NCBI GenBank assembly: GCA_030247855.1
Contig: JAPDRN010000003.1
Coordinates: 744,001-808,000 of the forward strand
DNA from: Knufia peltigerae
Taxonomy: Eukaryota > Ascomycota > Eurotiomycetes > Chaetothyriales > Trichomeriaceae
DNA: 64,000 nt
Direction: 5' to 3'
Made by a program: the position numbers and the translations under genes. The notes beneath the pieces are model-generated. The model saw nothing but the letters and a program-made list of their open reading frames with translations. It was not told the origin of the DNA and did no database searches. The stretch's first letter is position 1; the number at the start of each line of letters is the position of its first letter. Below, piece after piece: positions 54,614 through 64,000 of the stretch.

Positions 54614-56493
54614 TTAGTGAGACTCCCCAACGACGTGCGTCTTCCTGTGCATTCTCGCCAGCCACGTCCTGCTCGTCGCGATTCGGATCTTCTTGCCAAA
54701 GATCATGAAGATCAACAGCGCCAGGTCGTTGGCGGCAAGGACACCGCAGAAGATGCCGGCGATGACGGTGACGTAGCCATTGTCCAAGATCCAGGTCAAC
54801 AGCTTGAAGCCCATGGCGAACGAGATGGCCTGCTTGCCCAGGTTCATGGCGATCAGCATCTCGGACAGGTTGACCGTGTAGCTGTCGACAGCGTAGGCGA
54901 GGGAGAAGGTGAAGTAGAAGTAGGCGGACCAGTTGACCATGGCCACCCCGGCAAAGTACCCGAACCAATGCAGGTTCTGCTGCGCCGTGTACCCGTACAC
55001 GATGAGGCCCGCGGGGCCAATCAACATGGCGGGCAGGAGGACGCCGAGGCGCATCTCGGCCTCGCGGATCCCGCCGTTCTTCTTGGTCAGGTAGGCGGCG
55101 AGGCGGTCGGACGAGGTGGTGAAGGGGACGGCGAGGATGTAACCGACCGCGTTCCCCACGGCGATCAGGCCGGAATTGGTCTCGGACCAGTTGTAGGGGG
55201 GCGCCGTGATCTTGAGGGGAAAAGTGTAGTTGAACGCCAGGGCGCCGAGGCCGATGTAGATGCCGTAGGTGGCGACGACCCAGAACACCGACGGCACCGC
55301 GAAGTAGGTGAAGGACCTGAGCATGGTCATGAAGAAGGGCGCCTCCCGGTCGTACACGCCCCACGGTTTCAGAGTCCGGACGAAGCTCTTGCGGCCGGGG
55401 ACCCCGGGCCCGACTTCGCGGAGATCGGGGTCGGCTGTCATCTTCTCCTCGGGCTCGGTGGAGGAGGGGTCGATGGTGGCGGCGCCCAGCCTCGCCTTCA
55501 TTTCTTCGCGCTTGTACCACGTCTCCTCGACGAAGATGAAGGCCAGGATGAACAAGGCGCACGCGAACGCGAATTCGACGTAGAAGAAAAGTCGCCACGA
55601 GTTGCCGCCCGCGAGCATGTACCCGGCGTACAAGGGTCCGGTGGCTCCCAGGCACAGGCAGACGGTGTAGTACCCGAGTCGTTGGCCGCGTTCGTGCAGG
55701 AAGAAGATGTCGTTGACAAGTTGGACAGGCAGGGCTTCGCAGACCCCTGATCCAAAGGCGTGGATGACACGGCACACCATGAGTGTGGCGTACGAGTTAC
55801 ACTGAGAAGCGCCGATGAGGCCGACGGCGAATGCAACGATCGAAGAGAGCATCACTGGTCTCCGGCCGAATTTCAAATATGCAGGTACGAGGACGAGCGA
55901 GCCTTTTGGGATCGTCAGCGAGACGACCTTTTTTTTAGAAAAGAGAAAAGAAGCAACAAAGACAAGAAAACGTACCGAACCCGTAAGCCAAGTTAGGATA
56001 AGAGATCAGCCCCGAGGCCGTCGTGGGCGAGATTCCAAAGCTTTCCGCATAGATGCCAATGTAGACCGAAGGTCCTAGTAGCGAGGAATTGCCCAGGAAC
56101 GAATACGCGGCGCAAATGCACAGGATCATCGTCTTCTTCCAGTTTGGCCATTGCAGAGGGTCGTTTGGGTCGTCGGCCGGTACGGGAAACAAAGCCTGTC
56201 CATATCCAGTATCATCGCCCTCTGGAAAAATGAGTCAGTAATTGGCGCTCGCGCAAAAGGGTTCTTTTTGGCTTCAAAAAGAAGTGTCTGTTCGTACCTT
56301 GCGCTTGCAGATTGACGGTTCCCGGAATATCCTCTTCATGTGCATGACTGAACAACAAAAAAGTCAGTGACTTATCTATCCGGGGATTGTGACTCAAAAA
56401 TTTTCCGGAGAGAAGATTTACTGCGTATACAACATACCTGTGCTTCAAGTGGGGAGGATGGGCACCGTGTTCATGGTCGTCGTGCCCGGTCAT
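54614..56493 (-). CDS. MFS transporter, DHA1 family (HOL1-like)
   Basis: Four exons, 56493-56438, 56347-56298, 56221-55976 and 55902-54614, give 546 aa in consistent frame. Exons 1-2 encode a hydrophilic N-terminus (MTGHDDHEHGAHPPHLKHSH, EEDIPGTVNL). The family block DDPNDPLQWPNWKK then precedes helix 1. Twelve hydrophobic helices are visible, with a central loop at about residues 290-330. The helix 2-3 loop has FGRRPVM, the MFS motif A core. Helix 4 region: CRVIHAFGSGVCEALP. Such proteins are plasma-membrane proton antiporters or symporters for drugs, polyamines or small organics; the substrate is unknown. It lies between a transcription factor and a flavin hydroxylase on the same strand. 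Confidence 0.92.
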
Positions 56494-58035
56494 GATGGCA
56501 AATCAGAAAAAGAAAAAAAAAAGAGCTGATGACAATCAGTTGAGATCTGACCACGATCGATGTCGTCGAAAAGTATTCAAAAAACGTGGTCGACCAAGAA
56601 AAGATCTGGAAGCTTGTGGTTTAGAAAACTTCGACAGGCCCAAAGGTTAATATTATTTGTACTTGTACAGTACGAGAGGATCTTCCATTAGTCCAAGCCC
56701 CGGGCGAAACCTTGCTAGCGACCCTTTGAGCCCTGAAATAATAGTGTGGGTGGCATCTGGCTTCCTTCTCCCGGGGGAGCGCACACGATTCGCCTTCTGG
56801 ATCGGTGGGGCGTCGAAGGAGGGCAGCGGGGTCTCCATCCCTATCGACTCCGTATGCATGGGCCTTGCTTTGTTGTGGGCATGGGGCCACGAGGAAGAAG
56901 ACCATTGCTTCAGGAAGGTGGCCGGATCTAGCGAGGAAGAGCCCCCCCTTGTCCAGACATCGACACGTCGGCATTGCATTTTCTCGTGCTTGCGGGCTCG
57001 ATATTGGGTTCTCGGCAGTATGAAAATGCCCGGGTTGTACTCCGTAATGATCGAGGCGTTGGTCATTATTGCCGTTCATACCATCCAGGGTCCCTGACTT
57101 TCCGGAGAAGACATCATGCAACCCAAAAGCTTGGTTGTGGTGGTTGTGCTTCGGCGTCGAAGATCGGCTAATGATGATTGTCTTCTGGATTTGGATCGCT
57201 TGAACCCGTCTCTGAATTGTAACACGATACCTTCATCGTCAAAAGAATCTTCAAGTAGGACATCAGACAGTTTTCAACCCAGGGACAAGCATTCGTATTG
57301 CACGGCCCGTCTCAAATCGTATCGCCTGTCAACTCTAAAAGGAGCCGCACGAAGGGGCCGCCAGTCTTCTGGGTATTGCCAAGTTGAACGCCCCAAGTGC
57401 GAGTAGGTAATTAGCCCTCACAGCGCACTTAAAAGTGAAATTGTCACTGTTGTCGCTTAAAAATGGTGGTGTTAAGCTACTCCAGGCGCATGATCTCGTG
57501 GCCAAAATGATCCTCTCAATAGAAAGTCCAGTCTGATGGACTGCTGGAATGGGCGGACGACTCATGATGCACGGTCTCTATCTCTCGTTAAGGTCTGCAC
57601 TATTATCGCTTGAGTGCCTTGGTAGGGGGGAACTAACCTGTAAGCCCGCCCGCCACAGCCATGGCATTAGGCATGACATGTGCTTTTTATTTAAGTGGTT
57701 GAAATCGAAGTGGACCGACCAGCTGTGATATCTGTTGAACTTAATGAGGATATACGATCAACAGAATCACAATAAAGGAATTTAACATCTTCCAGCCACA
57801 ATAACGAGAAGTCGAAGACTCTTGTGACACATGAAGATTGTATGAGGTAAATGGTGGTAGTTTGGTTATGTAATTGGTAGATATGAGATACTGGAGTCGA
57901 GTTTTGCGGGGCTATATACAGAGGTACAAACATCACTCCAGTGCCGGATCATGATATACGAAGTACGAGTACCAGTACACAGTCTAGGTAGGTAGCAATT
58001 CTTCAGTCATCTGTCATCTCTCACGTCCCTCTCCT
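56494..58035. other. Intergenic region without supported gene
   Basis: 1.54 kb. One TACTCCGTA copy lies at 57038. A 96-codon frame at 57116-57406 (+) is Arg/Ser-rich and has no family features, so it is not called. Confidence 0.45.
57038..57046. repeat. TACTCCGTA motif copy
   Basis: Exact copy of the dispersed intergenic motif. Confidence 0.6.
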
Positions 58036-59648
58036 TTACAATCGGCTCTGTTTGGTAGGTTGTTGGCTCATCTCTGTGTTTTTTTGTTAGTTGTGCCAAA
58101 GGTATGAAATCAATAGCTACTGAGAGGGAAACTCACCTCTCCACGCCTCTTCAGCTTTGGTCTCAGCATCCCATCCCCAAAGGAACTGCTGCATCTGAGG
58201 ATCATTCCACTTGTCGTCACTCTCGCCTCCTTGCGACAGAGCTCGAAACTTTTGATCCCGAGCCTCTTGTTCCGGACCGTCGGGCAAATGTAACGCCGCT
58301 CTCGTCTGTAAACACGACTGTTGGATATGCTCGGCTCGGGCTTTTTGTGCCTTTTCGTACGCTTTCAAAGCCAGAGGGACTTGATCTTTCGACGTGATAG
58401 ACGATAGTGTCACGCCCAGAGACGCGGCATCTTCGACGGCCTGAGCGGCACCCTGAGCAACATACGGACTAGGCCAGGATATTTCCCCCGTTAGCTTTCT
58501 TTCGTTCTTTTCTCCCAAGAGGCGCGCGAGATTCTCCAGCATAAGGAAAAAAAGTGTCATGAACTCACAGCATCGGATGACACGCATCACCCATGAGCGC
58601 GCAACTGCCCTGGACCCACCGTATCAAGGGCATGTGCATGCACAGCTTCCACTCCAGGACATCCCCCTCGGGCACCATCTCGAGCAGACGGATCAAGTTC
58701 TCGTCCCACCCTTGATATTCCGATAACAGGTTCTTCTTGGAAGACACCGTGGTCCAACTCTCGTCCACCCTCCCCCGGTCCGGGTGGGCCAGGGCCATGT
58801 TGTAAATCTCGTGGTTCCTCACCGGGTAGGCGATGATGTGCCTGTCGGGTCCGATCCAGCGGATGGCCTTTTTCTCCTCCACAAACGGCATCAGGTCCGG
58901 ATTGTGCTCCCTCAACATGTCCCTGGTCAGGACGACCCGAAACACCGCGTCCCCCGTCGGGATGGCCACGTCCTTGTCGTCCCCCAGAATCCTCCCTCGC
59001 ACCGTCGACTTGATCCCGTCGGCGGCGATGACGACGTCGCCCCGGATCCGAGACCCGTCACCCAGTTCCACGGCCGCGGGCGTGAACTGCACACCCTTCA
59101 CCAACGTGTTGGTCTGGATCCTCACGTTGGGCAACTCCAAAGCCTTGTTCAACAACGCCATCTGTAGGTCGGCCCGGTGAACCACAAACTGCTCGCCGTG
59201 AGTCTGCTTGATGGGCACGCTGCCCAACATCCTCCCGCCTTCCCACCTCAAGATGTGGATGGAACCCAACATCACCCCCGTCTTGCGCACCGCCGTGCCC
59301 GCACCCCACCGGTCGAGCATGCGCAACATGTTCGGTGCGCATTGGATGCCCGCTCCGACTTCTTGAATCTCGGGTGCGAACTCGATGATCCGTACGTCGT
59401 GCCCACGTTTACCCAGGGACACCGCCGCTGCCAAACCACCTATACCTGCACTGGAATTTTGCACTTCTCGTCAGCCTTTTGAACCTGAAAAAAGCTTCTT
59501 TCGGTTTTGAACCCGGAAAAGGAATAAAGTGGTGCTGTTACTGAGTGTAACAAGGTACTCCTGTAGGTCGGTGAACTCACCCAATGATGATGACTTTCAA
59601 AGGGACCTTTGCCCTAGGATATTGTTTCTCCCTATTGATTTCACCCAT
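58036..59648 (-). CDS. FAD-dependent aromatic hydroxylase, salicylate-hydroxylase-like, with putative PTS1
   Basis: Exons 59648-59581, 59450-58569, 58468-58137 and 58073-58036 give 439 aa in frame. The first splice completes the FAD motif IIIGAGIGGLAAAVSL (GxGxxG, about residues 20-35). The group A hydroxylase DG motif is GDVVIAADGIKSTVR. The GD motif is CALMGDACHPML|PYVAQGAAQAVEDA, built across intron 2. The family hydroxylates phenolic rings (salicylate, 3-/6-hydroxybenzoates, kynurenine) with NAD(P)H and oxygen. If the strong GTGAGT donor at 58136 is used, the protein ends EMSQQPTKQSRL, with a type 1 peroxisomal signal. If not, it ends five codons later as EFPSQ, with its stop at 58117-58119. 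Confidence 0.88.
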
Positions 59649-60043
59649 GATGATTGATGTGACTGTTGAGATGACCTCGTCGTTCCTCCACCTACTAGAC
59701 CTTTGGATAACAGAACAGGTTCAAGTTCAACACACAAGAAAATCCCTCGCCAACGATTTTGTGATCCTGGTTTTGTACTCTGTACCCGTTGGTAATATTT
59801 TTTCTTCCACGTAGGCTCCCTCCCAGATCCAGGTAGGTACCTGACTCTTTGTGGAAGATTTTTTTATTCTATTGCATGCGCTCAAGTGAATGTTCTAATT
59901 GTAAGAAATCTACTCCATAAAAAAGGAAGATATACAAAGAATGACGAGGCTGCTGGGTCGAGGTCAGGTCCACATTGTGCAACGGTCCGTCAACAACAGC
60001 CGATAAAAGTCGTTAACCCTTTGAAAACCACAACACCACACAC

Positions 60044-60069
60044 ACCACCACCACCACCACCACCATCAC
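60044..60069. repeat. CCA trinucleotide repeat
   Basis: About eight CCA/CAC units, one interrupted by CAT. Confidence 0.7.
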
Positions 60070-60332
60070 CCGCCCCGAGATCGTGGGGCTGTCTGGACCA
60101 CGAATAAACCCTTGGAGCCTTTTTAGGCTTTTACGGCAGATGATACAAGAGTATATTACAGCGTACATACACTACCTACTGTACATCCCCTACATAGAAT
60201 GCCTCCCGTACTCCATATTCCACACCTACTGACCCCACGAAAACTCTCCTTGTTTATTCGTGTCCCGTGTACACTCCATAGTACTTGACAAGGTACTGAA
60301 TGAATGAGGGTCCTGGCACTGGATCTTGATTA

Positions 60333-60350
60333 TGTACAAAATACTCTGTA
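60333..60350. repeat. TGTACAAAATACTCTGTA motif copy
   Basis: 17 of 18 bases match 11563-11580. Confidence 0.6.
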
Positions 60351-60985
60351 TGTACCACGTATGTACATTTTTGTTTGACACGTTCAAAGTATGGACCCTG
60401 ATTGACTACCTCATACTGTACACTGCACGCTGCACACTACCCATTATTTTGTACAATTTAAAATGTGTGAATGTGTGATGAACAGATAAATAGAATAGGA
60501 GTATCAAAAGTATTATTACCGCTCTGTGTGTTTGTGTGTGGTTACAACCGATCTGGTGAGGTTGGACTGTGCCGTTTCCATCCCTAATTCCCTATTCCGA
60601 ACAATGCTACTAAAAGGATGGGAAAAAAGAAGCAGTCCCAAATCCTGAATTTCCAATGAAATATTCAAATCCCAAGTTTCCAAAGTCCCATATTCATATC
60701 CATACCCATACTTCCCATCATATGCTTCATCCAACCAAACAACGATGCAAACCATCAAAAAAAGGGGGAGGCAAAACACAACCAAAAACAAGAGAAGAGT
60801 ATCAAAAACAAAAAGTCAAAAACAAAGGCCAGTCAAAAGAAATTATCATACACTCGAAGAGAACAACTTGGTAAAACAAAATCAACACCTCTGGGAAGAG
60901 CCGACTGATTATTGAACGAACAAGCTCTCTCCATATGGAGAGTATTCAACAACCATCGCGACCCTTTGGAAACACTGTCATCCAA

Positions 60986-61020
60986 GCAAAAACAAAAACA
61001 AAACAAAAACAAGACAAAAC
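60986..61020. repeat. CAAAAA/CAAAA microrepeat
   Basis: Tandem CAAAAA, CAAAA and CAAGA units. Confidence 0.6.
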
Positions 61021-61349
61021 AGATAGAAACAACCTAGTTTTCTCCAGACACCCATTTCAACGCTGCACGCATTCTCACTATGCATCCCTCCAGCTTGAAC
61101 CCAATGCATATCGTTGTATTCGCTCCAGTGTGCGCAACAAAATCCTCTCAGCCCCCCGACAACGACCTTCCTATGATGCAATGGAATAGAAAACTCAACA
61201 ACAATCACTGCATATATGCCTGTGCTTTCTGTTGCACTGTTCTGTGGTCCAAGCAGTGGTGTGCATATAAAAACAACCCAAACGAAAGTCAAATAGGCAC
61301 AATTAAAACCTTTCATGAGAATGCAATCCACCCTTCCGCTTTATGAAGC

Positions 61350-61980
61350 AAGGAAGCCGCATCTCTTTTCCGCCTTCAATCGTCCTGTCAATGATGCATT
61401 TGAATCAATCCACGACCACAGACAGGACATTTGTACGGCCTCAATCCCGTACGTATTTTGTTGTGTCCACTTAGGTGCGAGGTTTGTATAGTGTTGCGTC
61501 CACAATCCCGACAGGGGGTTTCTCTCCGGTATGTGTTCTCACATGTTCATGCAAAGCTTAAGCTTCTCGAAAGGCCCGACCGCAGGTAGAACATTTGTAG
61601 CGCTCGCAAGGAATGTTTGCACTTTGGGCTAACCTTGTCAAACTGGGAGCCCGCGCATGGTGTTTCTTGAAAATGTTTGTAGAATGCTTGGTCGGATGTT
61701 TGAAGGTGCTTGTGTCTCGAATGGCTTCTTCCAGAGGTACGCCTCTTGAAAAGAGTTCCCCTTGCTTCCATCTTTTGTCCACTGTGGCCATCGTGCCTAG
61801 CTTCCGTTCTGGCGAAGGCGAGGAATGCTGTAGGACGCAGCTTTAGGTCAGACAATAAATGATCCTTGTCATGCAGGAGCCAGCTTATTGAATCTCCAAT
61901 CCCAAGATCTGAACGAACAGTATTCAAATCATACCTTGGGCGCACTGCAACCGACATGGTTCGATAGAGAACTCTCATGC
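61350..61980 (-). pseudogene. Decayed C2H2 zinc-finger gene
   Basis: On the minus strand three fingers of the classical type can be followed despite damage. The first starts YKCSTCGRAFREA (about 61600-61560) and meets a TAA. It resumes in frame as ALHEHVRTHTGEKP. A frameshift inside the next Cys pair then leads to CRDCGRNTIQTSHLSGH, and the third reads PYKCPVCGRGLIQM before a TGA. The TGEKP linker is diagnostic of Kruppel-type fingers. Upstream sequence to about 61980 stays open in two frames without a recognisable domain. Stops plus a frameshift in a conserved domain argue for a pseudogene; sequencing error is the alternative. Confidence 0.65.
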
Positions 61981-62199
61981 AATCTCAGAGCTCAAGCCGA
62001 GCTTGAAGTCCAGAGGTAAATGCATGACGTAGGCAGTATATGTCCTCGGCAAGTACCCATCACGAAACAAGTTCGTCTGTAGAAGACCTGGCGAGACCAC
62101 TCGAGTACAGTCGACGTCCTTTTCGAACATGTTCTAAGCCATGGTGACTGCAAGACTTTGACTCGAACGAACCGTGCGATTCATTTTAGCAATACACCG

Positions 62200-64000
62200 C
62201 TAGTATTGATTATTCCATTGGTTTCCTGGGCCGGGATTCTGCGTCGGACCGACCCAACCTTGTCCATGTTGAGGATTTGGTGGCATGTACTGATTCTGCC
62301 CACCCATACCATACATCGGCCTCTGGCCCATACCCATTCCACCATAGCCAGCAGCATTCATGGCTTGAAGCGCTGCTCCAGGTCCGTAAAGTTGCTGCTG
62401 TCCACCGAGATTACCAGAACTACCCTGATGATGGAGCATCGGCATTTGAGGCGGTTGCATCTGCTGTGGATGAGGGGAGGCATTCGGATGCCCACCCGGC
62501 ATCGGCGAAGGGATCTGGCCTTGTGGAAGGTTCGGTGAAAAATGGGGCGTAGGCATCCTATGTAAGGCTGGAGACTGGTGAGGTTGAGGAGGCGGAGCAC
62601 CCCAACCTTGCTGTTGCTGCTGTTGCTGTTGCGGCGTCATACCATGGGGAGAGAAGTTACCACCGGCAAAAGGCATCTGCTGCTGTTGGGCGGCTGACTG
62701 TGAGATGGAGAGATTGGACGAGGATCGCTGGAATTGTTGATGCTGGGGAGTGTATTGCGTCGGGTCTCGGGGGAATTGCTGTTGTAAACTTGGTGTACGC
62801 ACTGGAGATTGAATCGGTGGAGGTTGGTGAGGGTACGATGGCGGATTCATTGAGGACTGGGACGTCTGCGCTTGATTTGGCAGGGCACTTCCTGGAGGAG
62901 GTATGTCGGTTGTCGGGAATCTTGGTGAGGTGAAAGGATGACTTGTTGTTGGTACTTCGGCTTCTGGAGGTGGAGGAGTAGACACAGGTGGCTCATGGGG
63001 TCTGCGCCAATAGTCATCCACCAGGTGACGGCGATAGCGACTTTGTTGGTTGAGGGTCTTGCTGAAATCCGCTGCGTGCGCCGCCTGACTCGACAACTCT
63101 GCATCGGTACTTGAGCGAGTCAAATCCTGGTACGGGGGACCATTGACATCAAAGCGTGGTCTGGGGATGTCCTTGAATCGCTCATATGCAGGATCAAAGT
63201 TTGCTAATGGGGGCATGGTCGCCGCGATTCCGGAGTGCAGAGGAGGTGGTTGAAGCGCTCCATAGCCGGGACCATTACTGTAGACAATATCACCGTAGCT
63301 GGCCGCGTGGGTGGTTCTGGCGTTCAACTGATCCTGAGCAGCAGCTTCCCTGGCTCTGGCGGCTCCCGGTCGCTTTTCACCAGCCGCATCCTGCTCAGTG
63401 AAGCCCTGTTTGATAGCTTTGGCCTCCCAGTAGTCGTCTCGAACCCGACGTCCATCTTTAATGACGCGACTGCCGAACTGCCTGAACATTGACCTTGCAG
63501 TGACCACCGCTATCTGTCGAGACCGGTACGAGTAGGGCAAGATCTCGTGGTTAACAAGCTCTTCCTTTTCCTTTGCGCTGGCAATGATCTTGAACAGTGA
63601 ACGATTCTTGTTGAACAAGAGGTAAGAATCCCTGTACTGTAGCTGTCGCGCGCATTCTGTCGCTAGCATGAAGAGCTTCTGACCTCGGCCTGGCAGAGTG
63701 AATGTCCTGATTTTGTATTCGCGTCCACCCTGGAGATAACCTAGATGGTCCACCTTTTTCTCGCCTTGTTCGTCGATTTCCCGTGGCATATATTCATCTC
63801 CTTCGGGCTGCAATACATCACTTGTGTGGTCTCTAACCGTGGGCAATGCTTTGATGGTAGATTTGGGGAGTGAGCGCGGCGGCGAGGCTTGGAGAGGAGT
63901 AGAACCTGCATGCTGCGAGATACCTTGGCCCCGCGGTGTTTGCGTGAGCTCTGGTGATGTCTGGTCGGAGGGAAGGGGCGGTGCGTCGACGTGTGAAGTG
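62200..64000 (-). CDS. RSC7: Chromatin-remodelling complex subunit RSC7/SWP82 (partial, N-terminus beyond window)
   Basis: A single open frame from the right edge to TAA 62200 gives 599 codons in view; the start lies outside. The CRC_subunit domain is clear: GREYKIRTFTLPGRGQKLFM, LATECARQLQYRDSYLLFNK and RSLFKIIA, followed by RSMFRQFGSRVIKDGRRVRDDYW. Rsc7 (Npl6) and Swp82 are accessory subunits of the RSC and SWI/SNF remodellers in the nucleus. The C-terminal 350 residues are Pro/Gln/Gly-rich and low-complexity, with a poly-Gln run encoded at 62608-62634. The two yeast paralogues usually correspond to a single gene in filamentous fungi, so the symbol is generic. Confidence 0.92.
   Translation of the reverse strand, partial: TSHVDAPPLPSDQTSPELTQTPRGQGISQHAGSTPLQASPPRSLPKSTIKALPTVRDHTSDVLQPEGDEYMPREIDEQGEKKVDHLGYLQGGREYKIRTFTLPGRGQKLFMLATECARQLQYRDSYLLFNKNRSLFKIIASAKEKEELVNHEILPYSYRSRQIAVVTARSMFRQFGSRVIKDGRRVRDDYWEAKAIKQGFTEQDAAGEKRPGAARAREAAAQDQLNARTTHAASYGDIVYSNGPGYGALQPPPLHSGIAATMPPLANFDPAYERFKDIPRPRFDVNGPPYQDLTRSSTDAELSSQAAHAADFSKTLNQQSRYRRHLVDDYWRRPHEPPVSTPPPPEAEVPTTSHPFTSPRFPTTDIPPPGSALPNQAQTSQSSMNPPSYPHQPPPIQSPVRTPSLQQQFPRDPTQYTPQHQQFQRSSSNLSISQSAAQQQQMPFAGGNFSPHGMTPQQQQQQQQGWGAPPPQPHQSPALHRMPTPHFSPNLPQGQIPSPMPGGHPNASPHPQQMQPPQMPMLHHQGSSGNLGGQQQLYGPGAALQAMNAAGYGGMGMGQRPMYGMGGQNQYMPPNPQHGQGWVGPTQNPGPGNQWNNQY
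62608..62634 (-). repeat. CAG/CAA repeat encoding poly-Gln in RSC7
   Basis: Eight to nine mixed CAA/CAG codons inside the coding region. Confidence 0.7.

Larger units (their letters stand above)
59649..61349. other. Intergenic region with simple repeats
   Basis: 1.7 kb with no supported gene: a CCA repeat (60044-60069), a TGTACAAAATACTCTGTA copy (60333) and a CAAAAA repeat (60986-61020). Several GTAC-rich strings lie between 60150 and 60370. Confidence 0.5.

Overview
The window is nuclear DNA from a filamentous ascomycete (Pezizomycotina). Genes are split by short introns (about 45-190 nt, almost all GT-AG with CTAAC/CTGAC-like branch points). The core genes (RIX7, MVD1, cytochrome c heme lyase, STS1, MTR4, COX8, ELP1, NDC1, a syntaxin, SLD3, RSC7) are clearly fungal. 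Fungus-only families are also present (DUF7580-like, C2H2/Zn2Cys6, HOL1-like MFS). A Eurotiomycete is plausible, but that is inference. Exon structures were built by hand from splice signals, frame continuity and family resemblance; the exon sums of all joined genes are divisible by three.

Left third (1-25 kb), mostly housekeeping: a VARP/Vrl1-like VPS9-ankyrin protein running off the left edge (-), RIX7 (+), an uncharacterised membrane-anchored protein (-), an uncharacterised Ser-rich protein (+), a class III aminotransferase (-), a small SERF/zinc-finger protein (-), a Baeyer-Villiger-type flavin monooxygenase (-), mevalonate diphosphate decarboxylase (-) divergent from cytochrome c heme lyase (+), STS1/Cut8 (-), and MTR4 (-) divergent from COX8 (+).

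Middle (25-49 kb): ELP1 (+) converges on NDC1 (-). Next comes the most notable gene, a 1393-residue A-T-(TM pair + acyltransferase-like domain)x3 protein with the architecture of the epsilon-poly-L-lysine synthetases (bacterial Pls, fungal VibA). Then a Pep12-like syntaxin (+), SLD3 (+), and a divergent pair of rapidly evolving fungal genes: a DUF7580-like protein (-) and a large C2H2 protein (+). The reading frame of the C2H2 gene continues past its stop into a decayed Zn2Cys6 + C2H2 tail.

Right part (49-64 kb) is gene-poor and accessory. It holds a C2H2 + fungal_trans transcription factor (-) with a GC-AG intron, an MFS transporter (-), a salicylate-hydroxylase-like flavoprotein (-) whose best splice model ends in a peroxisomal SRL signal, and a decayed C2H2 zinc-finger gene (-). 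The RSC7 chromatin-remodelling gene runs off the right edge. The regulator, transporter and flavoprotein could form a small catabolic cluster. A short motif, TACTCCGTA, recurs only in the spacers.
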